From Symsagittifera roscoffensis (lineage: Eukaryota > Xenacoelomorpha > Acoela > Convolutidae): a DNA stretch of 64,000 nucleotides. Position numbers and translations under genes: made by a program. Positions 43,096 through 54,800 of this stretch are shown here, piece by piece. The notes under the pieces were generated by a model, which was not told the origin of the DNA, made no database searches, and saw only the letters and a list, made by a program, of their open reading frames with translations. The DNA is taken from positions 44,594,395-44,658,394 of the forward strand of contig NC_087062.1 of assembly GCF_963678635.1 (NCBI RefSeq). Reading direction: 5' to 3'. Positions within the stretch are counted from its first letter, which is position 1. Every line of letters begins with the position of its first letter.

Positions 43096-45858
43096 ATGCA
43101 GCGCAGGGACTCGTTAGGATCGACTACTAAAATTCCCAGGCTAAGCAAGGGAAGCACGCGGAAATTTAGAACTAGGCGTAGCCAAACCTCGTTTAGCAGC
43201 GCTTCCGACGCGTTTGCTGAAGACGAATCGACTAAAGGTCAACCTGATCTTTCAGTGATCGAAATGAGACTAAGGAGCGAGAAAAACCTTGATGGCAATC
43301 AAGGGCGGAGCGCCGAGGCCGAGCCTGCGAGCGAAACGCCGGTGGATCCCTTTGACGAAGGGGAGCGAACGCTCATTCGACCCGACTTTGAGCCAGACGG
43401 GGTCCTCGAACGAGAGGAAGTCGAGAGGACAGAGGAGACCTCGGAGCGTTCCGAGGTCGAACCTCGGGAGGAGGTGTTGTACAGGGGAATGTCCAAGTCA
43501 GAGACTAAGAGCTATAAATGGAGAAGGGAACCTTCACATCTGACAAGTGCACACTCATCCTTGGCCAAACAGAGTAACAACGCGATGATGTCGAGTATGA
43601 GTCCGGGTAAAGAGCAGACGTTCTCGAAGGCCAAGAAGAGTTGGAAGTCCTTGTACGACGAACGCATGGCGTCACTACCAACCGTAGGTTTGACTTCCAG
43701 TGATGACTACCCGGAGATAACCCATCCGGATGTGAACTTCACACCGTGCCCAAGGAACGAGAAGAGCAGGAAGGCGTCATCAGTCTCGCCGACCAGACCC
43801 ATGTCAGATGGGATAACGATGGGAGCATCATCAACGTTTGACAGACTAATGACGTCAATGCACAAGCAAAAGGACGGTGCGTCATCGAGTACTAGGCTAC
43901 CGCCGCAGCTGACCTCGTCTTCTCTGGGGCTAACCCCGCCATTGGGGGCAGCTGGTGACATAAGTGATATGTTCGCTGGTGTGATGAATGGCCTGGATGA
44001 ATTGAGGCGAGACATGACTAAGAGGATAGATCAAGTTGACGAGAGAGCTCACCATGGTCGAGAGAATTTGAAAGATGAGCTAACGCACGTGAAGTCGCAG
44101 GCGAGGTTTGATCAGGCTCGATTGATTCGTGACACCGATCAATGCCTGGCCGAGAGCCTGGCACAGGCAAACAAAGAGTCAGAGGAAAGAGAGGCTAGGA
44201 TGACAAGAGAGATCGAGCGATTGTTGAATGATCATGATAATACCTACGCCCAAACGATGACTGGCCTGGAAAGGAGGTTGGACGCCAAATCTGACTTGAT
44301 GATGCGGAAGCTTGACGCGATCCTGAATGGGAATAGTTGGCAGGAGCATTCCAACTCAAGGGAGCGCTCACGCCATGCGAATGTTGGAGATGGTACGGGC
44401 AACAGTGCCAGAGCCCAGCAAGGCTCGAGAACGAACTACGAACATAGAAACAAGGAGCGGCCAAGGGCAGCCCCGCAGAGGCCTGGCTGGACAAATCCAG
44501 TCCCACCGGAGGCAGATGCCACCCCGGAGACAAGATTGCCAACCGTGCCACAAGTCAGTTCAGTACCAGATCTGACTACAGTCTCACAAGACACAACGAT
44601 GTATGCCTCGATGTTTGAGCCTCTGAACAGATCTCTTGAAACATTCATCACCAAGCTCTCGAAGTCAACCGAGAGAGGAGAGAGGTCAAGAAGAACACTG
44701 AAAAAGCCAAAGTCATATAAAGACGAGTCGGACGGCTGCATTGATACTTGGATAGAGGTGATGAAGTTACACTTTGAGGAAGAGAATCTCTCCAAGAAAC
44801 AAGAGTGCAGCGCGCTGACGAGCAACTTGGAGGGTACTGCACTAAATTGTGTAATGGCGAAAAGAGCCAATGAGAGGGATAGCGCTCGCAAGATATTCGA
44901 CATCCTGCTGAATCGTTTCGGCTCTGGAGTACAAGGGCACCAGGCCATGGTGAAGTTCGAGAAGAGGCGTCAGAGAGATGAAGAATCAATAGATAAATTC
45001 TTGGACGACCTTGAATTGCTCAGGAGGAGGAGCAACCCGGATGAGAGAATATCCGAACGAAACTTGGCGATCGCTTCGAAGTTCATGGATGGTGTAAGGA
45101 GTGAGGAGTTGAGGACGATGTTGGCCACTCACTTCACCCTGTCGCTTGACCAGGTACCCACGCCCGACGACTTGCGTATGAAGTCACGCGAGTATTTACT
45201 GATAAAACCGAGGGCGCAAAACCGTTACAGCAATTATGGCAACTATAGCGGGACAAACACTGGTGCGAATTCCAGTTGGTACAAACCTCGCGATGACATG
45301 GACAAGAGGAGGTCGTGTGCGAATTGTGGTTCGATGGACCATCACGTTTCTGCGTGTTCTGCATACAAACAGAACATGAAGGCCATAGGCTACTTTCTCG
45401 AGGACGCTGACGCGACCGACGAGGATCATGAAGAGTACGTGAGAGGGCTCATCATGAAATATGGTCCGAGGTGTTTCTTCTGTAATTTGGAGGGACACTT
45501 CAAGTCGGATTGTACTCAATTTTGGGACGCAGTAGCGGACGCGAAACATCCCCGCCACGAAGAGGCGCTTTCGGGTGTCAAGGCCAGTCGAGCACGTCTG
45601 ATGAACGAGGCTGAATCTCGGAGAAAGGAAACGACACCGAGCACCTTTGCGACCAAAAAGGTTAAGACATGGCCTGACGAGGTGGTAGCCTCGAACCTCG
45701 AAGCAGAGTCGTCTAGTCCACTCAAGGTGGATTACGGCCTGGCGGCAAGGACAGCGCTGCAGAATGTCAAACAGGACCTTGCCACGAAAGAAGTGGAGCA
45801 ATGGGTAAGGTCGGAGCTGGAGAGCACAGATCTTCGGGAAAGTCTTAATTTTCGATAA
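43096..45858 (+). CDS. gag: Gag polyprotein of the giant retrotransposon (3' end rearranged)
   Basis: Structural protein that would package the element's RNA. From the ATG at 43096 (MQRRDSLGSTTK) it encodes 920 residues: a long, charged, Ser/Glu/Arg-rich N-terminus, a coiled-coil-prone stretch about residues 320-410, a Ty3-type capsid-like region about 515-690 (CIDTWIEVMKLHFEEEN ... KFEKRRQRDEESIDKFLDDL ... KFMDGVRSEEL) and two CCHC zinc knuckles, CANCGSMDHHVSAC (from residue 741) and CFFCNLEGHFKSDC (from residue 793), both exact CX2CX4HX4C. The natural frame would continue into Pol. Here the last element-derived codons end at 45849 and the ORF terminates after a few foreign codons from the inverted leader piece. 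So this copy makes Gag only. The frame opens earlier (43036), but the ATG with downstream Gag-like composition is preferred. Confidence 0.85.
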   Translation: MQRRDSLGSTTKIPRLSKGSTRKFRTRRSQTSFSSASDAFAEDESTKGQPDLSVIEMRLRSEKNLDGNQGRSAEAEPASETPVDPFDEGERTLIRPDFEPDGVLEREEVERTEETSERSEVEPREEVLYRGMSKSETKSYKWRREPSHLTSAHSSLAKQSNNAMMSSMSPGKEQTFSKAKKSWKSLYDERMASLPTVGLTSSDDYPEITHPDVNFTPCPRNEKSRKASSVSPTRPMSDGITMGASSTFDRLMTSMHKQKDGASSSTRLPPQLTSSSLGLTPPLGAAGDISDMFAGVMNGLDELRRDMTKRIDQVDERAHHGRENLKDELTHVKSQARFDQARLIRDTDQCLAESLAQANKESEEREARMTREIERLLNDHDNTYAQTMTGLERRLDAKSDLMMRKLDAILNGNSWQEHSNSRERSRHANVGDGTGNSARAQQGSRTNYEHRNKERPRAAPQRPGWTNPVPPEADATPETRLPTVPQVSSVPDLTTVSQDTTMYASMFEPLNRSLETFITKLSKSTERGERSRRTLKKPKSYKDESDGCIDTWIEVMKLHFEEENLSKKQECSALTSNLEGTALNCVMAKRANERDSARKIFDILLNRFGSGVQGHQAMVKFEKRRQRDEESIDKFLDDLELLRRRSNPDERISERNLAIASKFMDGVRSEELRTMLATHFTLSLDQVPTPDDLRMKSREYLLIKPRAQNRYSNYGNYSGTNTGANSSWYKPRDDMDKRRSCANCGSMDHHVSACSAYKQNMKAIGYFLEDADATDEDHEEYVRGLIMKYGPRCFFCNLEGHFKSDCTQFWDAVADAKHPRHEEALSGVKASRARLMNEAESRRKETTPSTFATKKVKTWPDEVVASNLEAESSSPLKVDYGLAARTALQNVKQDLATKEVEQWVRSELESTDLRESLNFR
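45698..45849 (+). repeat. 152-bp direct repeat of 48885-49036 (gag/pol junction)
   Basis: Identical at an offset of 3187, from TCGAAGCAGAGTCGTC to AGTCTTAAT. It is in the gag frame here and the pol frame at the second copy, which shows that Gag and Pol were one continuous frame in the parent element. The interval between the two copies is foreign to that frame. Confidence 0.93.
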
Positions 45859-46109
45859 AATTTTCTGCCGCTCGGAGGGTTGCCCGTTACTTGGACCCTC
45901 CGAACCAACAAATTCTAAAAAATTTTTCTTTTCCGAAATAGTCAACCCAAAAACGGTTGCGATTCGGAAAAGTGGTCAAAAACGTCGACTTATGGTACCA
46001 AAATTATCCCGATCGGATAACTAGTCTTTGAGAAATCGCCAAAAACGCGTTCGTCAAAATGGCCTTTTTCACCACCTGTGTAGGATCTGAAAGACTTTTT
46101 TCGCAATTC
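45854..46109 (-). repeat. Inverted leader fragment inserted after gag
   Basis: Reverse complement of 41382-41637. It starts four bases after the gag break and supplies the stop codon that ends gag. Confidence 0.93.
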
Positions 46110-46114
46110 GTGGA

Positions 46115-46149
46115 TGGGGTAGGACTCACCCACACCGAAAATCTCATGA
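46115..46149 (+). pseudogene. ~35-bp fragment of the pol 3' end
   Basis: GGGGTAGGACTCACCCACAC and the following bases to CTCATGAT match 55160-55194 in the pol ORF just before the macrodomain-like region. The pol reading frame does not continue into the next ORF. Confidence 0.8.
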
Positions 46150-47190
46150 TTGAGGTTGGCCAGAATGTCAGAGAGGTCATATGACTTGTTGGCAAAGATC
46201 TTTCGGGCAGTCCCGAAGAGATCCGAAGGCGAGTTGCAAGACGTTGTGGGTGAAGAGTTCATGATACTGAACGAAGGCAACGTGAGTGAGTTCCAGAAGC
46301 AGAAAGCGAGTGGAGCGTTACCCACTGAATTCCCCACCATAGAAGAGAAAGACGATCTACATAGAATCCTGATGGAAGTGGAACCGTTGCTGGGAGCCTC
46401 AGGGTATCGAACCCGAAGGAACATAGTGAGAACCCACGGGGAATATCCTTGCCACTGCTTAGCGCAGACGTTGTGGTACCCCAAACGTGGGAACCTGATC
46501 CTAATTTGGGACGTGGAGGAGTTGTACTCCACGGGGTTGCCCGATCAGAATCAACCAGTGTCAATCGTGGTGGTTAGCGCCATGCTAGCAGTGAGATGGT
46601 TGGAGGCTTATGCGGACACAAATGAGCAGGAGACGGCCGTGCCGACTCCTGAACAGCTGAGCAACGTGAAAATGAGTAGTGAATTGGATCTTTTCAGAAC
46701 CACTTGCAAGGTTCTGAGAATACCTAAAGCCATTGAAAGAATATGGTCAAGGCAAAGATTGATGCCTTGGTTCCGTGCAGTGATGACATCTTGGATGTAT
46801 GAACGCGCGAAGCGTCACATGTCAAGGAACACGGAAGCCTATCAATCTTTCCAGCTAGACATAGGACCAGGAGCCTATAAGAGAGCTTTCCTGACGCATA
46901 GAAACGCGGTCACCACTGCGGTGAAGCGAGTAGCTGGAGCGCCTTGTGTTACTGAAGATGAAAAGAAAGAGGTCTTAAGAGCTGACCTAGAACGAAACGT
47001 GAGCCTGTGTCTTCACAACAGCTTTTGCAGGAACCGGGAGCAGAAGGTGAATGTGGACTTACTACCTTGTTGCAAACCGAGGCTGTTGGAGCAGGAGGGT
47101 TGGGGCACGGCCCGCAACTCTCTGGACATGTTAGAGAAAGTTCTGGAAGACAGTGACGCTGAACATCAGGATGGAGAAATGATGGAATGA
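46150..47190 (+). pseudogene. 5'-truncated ORF fragment, probably the C-terminal end of ORF3
   Basis: 346 codons open from the junction at 46150 to a TGA at 47190, with the first in-frame ATG at 46165. It has no recognised domain. Visible features are a Trp/Arg-rich ERIWSRQRLMPWFRAVMTSW, a Cys-containing HGEYPCHCLAQTLW and a Glu/Asp-rich tail. It does not match the 2,601 codons of ORF3 seen here. It has the same codon style and lies directly before the 3' untranslated region and LTR, so I infer it is the distal end of ORF3, whose own end lies beyond the window. It would lack a proper start in this copy. Confidence 0.55.
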
Positions 47191-47936
47191 AGATGACGGA
47201 GGAAGAGAAGAGAAGGAGAAAAAACTTGATTGTCTTTGTGTGTAAAAACTTGAACAAATCAACCAAGTTTTGATTATTGAACTTGTGAAACTTTTTGTTT
47301 TGATTTAGTTTGGTCAGACCAAACTTTGAAAATTGTTGCAATTGTTAAAATTGTTGAAATTGTTGATTTTAGTTACTACTATCTATGTATGTATATAAGG
47401 AGCATAGGTGAGTATATTTACCTATTTATTCCCGACTGAAGTTTTTAACCTGTGTAAGACACAAATTCACTGTGTGGCGACATGGTAAGTTTGAGTAAAC
47501 TCGCTCGAGAAGGGTGGGTAACTCAATAACTTTCCTAGCCACAGAGTTTCTTAGTTTTAATATTGAAAGGACCGCATAAATGACTAATTATACTTGGTGA
47601 GTGAAGTTAAGTTAATTTTAACGGGTGCGTGGCCGTGCCACGTCCCACTTTTTAATCAGAAGCGAAAAGAAGTTTTATGGCGAGATGACGTAAGTAGTCA
47701 GAAAGGAAATTTTATCTAGGACACTCCTCATGGTGCAACTTTTGTGAAAATGTTGAAAGGCAGTGAGATGTAGTACGATGCCATTTGTGAACACGTAGTG
47801 AGTTGAGGTGGAGTAGATAAATTTCATTTTCTTATGCGATTTGTAAGATTGGTTACAGAAAACTGGATACCTACTTGACGATAACCCGGTGTTGTGCGAT
47901 CAATAGGGACATTGATGGAGACTTGTCCGGGGAGTA
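47191..47936 (+). other. 3' untranslated region of the deleted copy
   Basis: No ORF. It runs from the ORF3-tail stop to TTGTCCGGGGAGTA, immediately before the LTR start. The purine-rich TCCGGGGAGTA is the only polypurine-tract candidate. ATTGTTGAAATTGTTGATTT-type repeats lie at about 47335-47370. Confidence 0.6.
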
Positions 47937-48855
47937 TGTGCCATTCCGCCGGATGACACAGTATAACCTTCCCGCGACGAAAAAAAAAGTGACTAAAGGC
48001 CTTACGAACAGAAAAGTGTTGCGACGGAGGGTCAGAATGTTCTGGAATTTTTATTTTTAAAATTTCGATTTGAAGGAGAACATTTCTGAGAAATAGAAAA
48101 AAGACGGCCATTTTGAATAAAATAGAGAAAAATCAGAACGACGCCATATTTTGTGACGAACGGTTGTATCCGAGACGAGAAAATTACGGAGCCTCTTATC
48201 GTGGCAATAACACACGATAAGGACCTTAGTGACGGATATTTGTGGAGACGGAGGCTTCAGTGGGGGGAAGAGAAATACCACGGAACCCTCCCGGGACACG
48301 AAATATAGGAGATAAGAGTGTTGTCTCAAGAAAATCACGGGAGCGGAGGCTTGGTCCCCCAGAGACTGTTATATGTGAAGGGACTGTGTAAACTAGCCAT
48401 AACAGTTGCTGTAATGTCCTAGATCTGAATTAAACACCGTTATTATTTAATATTTCAGAGCATGAGTAGATAGAGAAAGGAAAAGGTCAATCCATCTCCA
48501 ATGGATTTAATATAAAACTGTCACACAAAAACATATAGAAATAGGTGGTTCGAGCCGTGTTTTTAATGACAATCACGTAGTCTGAGGATCCGAGACTCAG
48601 CTATGTGGTTGTGTTCGCATGCAAACGAAAGCTGATCAAAAGTCGTTTGACTGATGGCCTAAAAATAGTAACTTTTTACTTTGCCCTAGACAGACCAGAA
48701 AATCAACTGGCAAGGTCGAGACGGTGAAAAACGAGTGGAATTAAGGTAACTGACGCCTGCCAGTCGTCAATAGGTACTTTTTCTACGCTCCGTCGCTGTG
48801 TGATATTTGGGCGAATGTTACATAGACGTTTTTATGGCGCTCCTGGGTGGGCCTG
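47936..48855 (+). repeat. LTR 5' part, copy B (3' LTR of the deleted copy, truncated)
   Basis: Matches 39076-39995 and breaks off at GGTGGGCCTG, where copy A continues differently. Its position after the 3' untranslated region marks it as a 3' LTR cut short. Confidence 0.9.
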
Positions 48856-48884
48856 GTGTTTGTATGCAGAAACGTGATGGTCCA
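48856..48884 (-). other. Junction scrap: inverted gag fragment with a small deletion
   Basis: TGTTTGTATGCAG followed by AAACGTGATGGTCCATCGA is the reverse complement of two stretches of gag around the first zinc knuckle (45337-45368), with about nine intervening bases missing. It joins the truncated LTR to the second gag/pol junction copy. Confidence 0.75.
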
Positions 48885-51800
48885 TCGAAGCAGAGTCGTC
48901 TAGTCCACTCAAGGTGGATTACGGCCTGGCGGCAAGGACAGCGCTGCAGAATGTCAAACAGGACCTTGCCACGAAAGAAGTGGAGCAATGGGTAAGGTCG
49001 GAGCTGGAGAGCACAGATCTTCGGGAAAGTCTTAATGTCCTGAGTAAGACGACAAGAGCAGAAGATGAAAAAGAGCCCAAGAAACAGGGACTAAAACTGA
49101 ACGTTATATCTGGCAAGACTTTCGGCATGACGAAGGCAGGGACCAAAATAATGTCTATCATCTCAGTCGCAGGGCACCAGGTGGTCAAGAACCTGAGCGA
49201 GCCATCCGAGATTACACTGGTCCACCTGGACATCTATGCCGACTACCTGAAGGAGAAGGATCCCAAACTGGACTCCAGGGCAGTGCGAGCGCTGCTCACA
49301 ACGGGAGGTCCGAGGCTGATGAAAGTGGACGGACATTATATCGATGTCCATGGCCCTTACCCGATTCTGATGAACGTGGATGGCATCAATATCTACACGA
49401 AAGCTCACATAACTGATGCGAACGATCAGGTTGGCCGGATATACATTGGTCAAGAGGAACTGAAGGTCAGACGAATCGGACACAACGCGATGCTCGAGCA
49501 AGATGCTGTGCATATTGGTTGCGAGGCAGATCTGGCCGCACACGTTCTGGACGTGCAAGGCAGACAGCTTTCAGTAAAGGGACTGCTAGACACGGGAGCA
49601 GTAGTCAGTGTCATGCCAGTCAAAACTTGGACCGACATGGGTTTTGAGAGGTCGGATCTCATACCGACAAACATCAGGTTGGCAGCTGCCAATCAGGGAG
49701 CGATCTATGTCACCGGGCGAACCCCGATCATCTCACTGCAGCTCGGAGGGAGACATCTTTGGATGAGCTTCCTAGTAGTAGAGAATTTGGACGAATCCGA
49801 CCAGTTCATCCTAGGAAGGGATTTCGTTCGCAACTTTGACGTCACGATAGATCTCAATGACGGATTGATTAGGATCAGGGATCCTGAAAGAAAGTATGAG
49901 AAAAGACCCCTTAATAAGATCTTAATTAATCAGGCCAAGGTGCCGATTTTTCTGGATCGAAAAGTTAGATTAAAACCGAACCAAGCCGTAATAGCAACGT
50001 TTAGGATGAGGAACTTGAATGAACTCAGCAATGACAGACAGGTGTGTCTGGTACCAAATCCAAACAGTAAAAGCTCGGCTATTTTAGGAAGAAGCTTCTC
50101 GCTCACTCAGAGCGGACTGTGTGTGAGTGTGTTATTGAACACAGAGGCAACAACAGTGACAATACAGAGGGGAAAGAAACTTGGCTACGCTTTGCCTCTG
50201 AACACAGACTTTCTGAGTGTGGAGAACTTGAAGAAGTTTGATGTAACTAAGTGTCCATTACATGCGAACCAAGAATGTATAATGAAAAGAGTAATTGAAT
50301 TGAAATCTTCTAGGAAATTGTTTTCAATGAAGTCGGAAACAGATGATGGGCTGTCTAGTTGTTCCAACTTTCCTGAGAGACCGACGGAAGCAGAGTTAGC
50401 AGCGAATAGGCCTGTCCTACCTGAGATAGAGCATCTGAAGGGTAAAATATCCGACAAGGAACTAGATTCGCTCAGGGCGGTGCTAAATCGGAACGCAGAC
50501 GTTTTTTCGAAACATAAGGCCGACATAGGTTGTTGCAATTTTGTAGAGCACGAGATTGAGATAGAAGAGGGCTCGGTACCTCATAGGGAAGGGGCGAGAA
50601 GAATGACCCCAAACAAGTCAGAAGCGTGTAGGAAGGAAATCGAGATGTTAATGGAGTACGACATGATCGAGCCGTCGAAGTCCCCATGGGCTTGTGGCGT
50701 GGTCATGGCAAAAAAGAAAGGGGGACAACTCAGATTTTGTTGCGATTTCCGTTATCTGAACGCAGTGACTATAAAGGACGCATATCCGATTCCCCGCATC
50801 GATGAGAGCCTATCCAAGCTGGGAGACGCCAAGTTCTTCACAACGTTGGATTTGGGCTCAGCATTCTGGCAAGTGCCGCTCAGAAAGCAAGATCGAGAGA
50901 AAACAGGTTTCGCTTGTGAGCTGGGACTGTTCCAGTGGAAGAGGATGCCATTCGGATTGTGCAACGCGACAGCCACATTCCAGCGACTGATGGCTCAGGC
51001 ACTCACGAGCGTTACTAAGAAGTATGGGAATCTCATCATGTGTTATGTCGATGATGTAGTGATCGCGACACCAACCTTGGAAGACCACATCGAAAGGTTG
51101 GAAGAGGTGTTTTCTTGCATGAAGCAGGCGGGTCTGAAATGCAAACCCTCTAAGTGCGAAATCCTCAAAGATTCCATAAAGTATCTGGGCCGCCTGGTTG
51201 ACAAACATGGAGTGAGACCAGATCCCGAAGCGGTTGAAGCGGTGCTGACCTGGAAGGCACCTAAAACAGATACACAGTTGATGAGTTTTCTGGGATTCGC
51301 CAATTATTATCGCGAGTTCATCAAGGGGTATGCTGACAAAATATACCCCATGCAGAAGTTGATGAGAAATAAGGGCAAAAAGTTCACCTGGACTGATGAG
51401 GCACAAGTCTCATTTGAAAACATCAAACGCGAACTTTGCGAGGCACCGGTCCTCGGCATGCCAACGGAGAAGGGGATGTTCGTGCTGGACACGGATGCAT
51501 CAGTGGTTGCGATATCAGGCATACTTCACCAAGAGCAGGAGTGGAACGGGAGAACGGTTCTTCGTCCGATAGCTTATGGAAGTAAAGTCCTGAGTGACAC
51601 TGAGATGAAGTACGGCGCACCAAAAGCGGAGATGTTTGCTGTGATCACGTTTGTGGAAAAGTACAGGGCCTACTTGGGGAGTGCTCCCTTCAAGTTGCGT
51701 GTGGACAATCGTGCCCTTGCCTGGCTGAAAACCTATTCGATGGACCAGAGCTACATTGGTCGTTGGATCGTGCGCTTGGATGGATACCACATGATCATAG

Positions 51801-54800
51801 AGCACCGTACCCGTGACAAGCACCAGAACGCAGATAGCCTCAGCAAAAAGACAGAATTTTATGAGCGCCTCGAAGAGAAGCAAGTTAACCAATCAGAGAT
51901 CAAAGACGGGTTTTCCTTTCTGGACAAAGAAACCTATGATGAGCTGCCACTTACTAGGTGGTTAGACAAATCAGGACATCCTATACCTGGACACCCTGAC
52001 CTTCCAGTGGAGACGGCTGCGGAGATAAAGCTTTTAGCCAGAGGCGAACCCGTTCCGTTGGATCTGCTAGTCCGATCCAACTTGGTACAGCAAGAACTGA
52101 CCAGGCTGGGTATAAACAGCATCGCTTTATTGAATAAGACGGTGAACGTGGCGCCGGACGTCATGGGAAAACTCCGTGACTTGTTGGATAGGGAAGTGGA
52201 TAGGCATGATCGTGAATGGAGGGAAACCATGCAGAGGTTGACTGTCACCGAGAGAACGGAGAAGAGGCCAGTGTCCATTCGCAGCCGAGGCGTTGAACGG
52301 GATTGCAGGTCGATCGTCAACCAGCTGGTGACCTCGATGCCGAAAGAAGTATTGTTGAGAACTTCGTTCACTGAATATGGAACATCGAATCAAAACCAAG
52401 CTACTGAGGAAGTCAGGATCAGATCGAAATCTAGCTTCACGAGGAGAGTGCACTTCACGGATGCAAAAGAGGAATACGAGCCAAGCCCAGATTGTTCGTC
52501 CATGGACGAGACAATGTCCGGGGAGTCTGACACCTTCGAGCCAGTCAAGGACGTCTCCTCTGATGAGTCAGACATCTTTGAGCCCGTGCAGGACGACTTG
52601 TCCGGGGAGAGGTTGACTAGACCACCTAGGGGCAGAATTTTGTCTGGGGAGTCGGGTTCAAAGCGACCGATGGACAGAGTTTTGTCCGGGGAGTCAAGAA
52701 ACATCTCAGACAACTTGGAATATGATGTTGAGGAATCAGTCGTTTCAAGTGGTGACTCGAGACCCCAGTCCTGGGACAACACGTCTGAAACAACTTCCAA
52801 TTCCGATGTGTCAGAGATTGCGATCCACTCCTTATTGGTAGACTGGAAGCAGCGTGGGCTGGACCGGGAAATACATCAGGATCCAGACAGGGACAGATAC
52901 ACCTCAGATGAAGAGGGCACTGTGGTAGACAATGCCGCAGACGAGCTCGAACTGATAGCAGTTTCAAAACGCCCAACCAGATTGCTGCCACATGGTACGG
53001 TCGTCCGTACCAATCTGGAACCATCTGTGCAAGAAGCGACGCCTTTGAAAAAGATATGGTGTGTCAAGTTGATGGACGATGCTCATGCTCCGGAGATAAT
53101 GAGTGGGCAAATGAACGTGGTGAAGACGTATTTGAAAGCCAGGTACAGGCTGTCGGATCTCCTGAGGGCTCAACGAAATGATAGAATGACGAGCAGTCTG
53201 AAAAGATGGATCGAGAATGGAGCACCTGACAAGGGAGACTTGGAAGAAGACAGCTACAAAATCCTGAAGCAGTTTTACCTGAAGAGAAAAGACTTGTTGT
53301 ACCTGAATAAGGACGGAATCGTAGCCTGTAAGCGCAAGGAGGAGGACAAGGTCCTTTATAAATACAACTCAATAGTGTTACCACAGTTGTACCAGACTGA
53401 GTTGCTCTTTCGCTCACATGATCAGATGGGACATCAAGGCGTGGACAAAGTGTATAACAGGATACAAAAACGATTCGAATGGCCGGGGTTGAAGAAGGCT
53501 TGTGAGAAATGGATAGCCGCATGCCTGTCTTGTCAACAGGCAAAGGATCCCAGGAAACTAAGGTTCCCCCTACAGTCAATAGAATCGTCAGGTTTCAACG
53601 AAGTGGTGCAAATTGATCACCAGAAAATCTGCATGACAGCAACGGGCTATAATCAGGTGCTGGTAATGATCGACCATTTTACGAAGTATGCGGAGGCGGC
53701 ACCCTGCATGACAGCATCGGCAGAAGAAACGTGCGATCATTTGATAAACGTGTGGATAGCAAGGCATGGCTGCCCCATCACGTTCCAATCTGACAATGGC
53801 AAAGCATTCGTAGGTGATCTCACGAAAGAGTTAATGAAAAGGTCGCAGGTAGCGCAGGCCCACTCGACCACTTATCACCCGCAAACGAATGGCCTAGTCG
53901 AGAGGCAGAATCGCACACTGGTATCCATGTTGAGAGTCTACTGCTCACGCTACATGGATGACTGGGACAAGCACTTACCGCAAGTGATGGGTGCTTACAA
54001 CAGCACGGAGCATTCCACCACGGGAATAAGTCCGCATATGATGCTCACGGGTCATGAAAAAGCACTCCCGTTAACGTTCTTCTACCCTGAATATGAAGGG
54101 AAGAGGACAGCACCGCAAACGTACGTGCGGGACGTTATTAGAAGACAACAGGACCTCAATGACTTATGCAGGAGGAATACGCAACAGGCGCAAATTAGAC
54201 AAAAAAGGAGGTTTGATAAAAGAACAGCCGATGCAAAAGCCTACTCAGTTGGCGATTACGTCTGGGTGTTCCAGGAAGTGGTTCCACCAAAAGGAACCAA
54301 GAAACTATTAAAGAAATGGCGTGGTCCATTTCAGATAACAGAGGTGCATCAAGGAGGTCGTTTTTATCGGCTGAGCACCGGAAGAGCGGCTCATTACGAG
54401 AATATCAAACCACACAACGCCTCGTCCGAGGATTGGTGCATCCCAGCGGACATGCAAGAGGGAGACTATTTAATAGTGGATCCTGCTTGTGAAGTGAATG
54501 AAAGGGGTACTCGCGACAAGAACGACGGGAATGAGATGGTGGACAATTGTGATCTACCACTGGATCTCGAGTTGACTGAGCGAGTAGAGGTGGACGATGA
54601 AACTCTACCATATGCCGAAGAAGACTGGGATTGCCCAGAACAAACCGAAATTGACAAAGGAATACAGCCTGACTTTCCGCTCACTATGGAGACACGCCAA
54701 AGTAAGAGGGGAAAAAACCAGAAGAAATACAATCCGTATGGCGAGGACTTCGTTGTAGACCGGATAGTAGTGAGTGATGTCATAGACTCGCTGGTGGGGC

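Noticed and set aside
45698-45849. 152-bp repeats as a transposon target-site duplication
   Set aside because: Far longer than any integrase-generated duplication (usually 4-6 bp for Ty3/gypsy), and the repeat is element sequence itself.
45196-45945. 249-codon minus-strand ORF opposite gag
   Set aside because: It is a shadow of the gag frame on the other strand and runs through the inverted leader fragment. Many similar antisense ORFs in gag, pol and ORF3 were left out for the same reason.
46150-47190. Retroviral envelope gene in the giant element
   Set aside because: No signal peptide, fusion-type hydrophobic stretch or C-terminal membrane anchor is visible in this ORF or in ORF3. Position alone is not enough.
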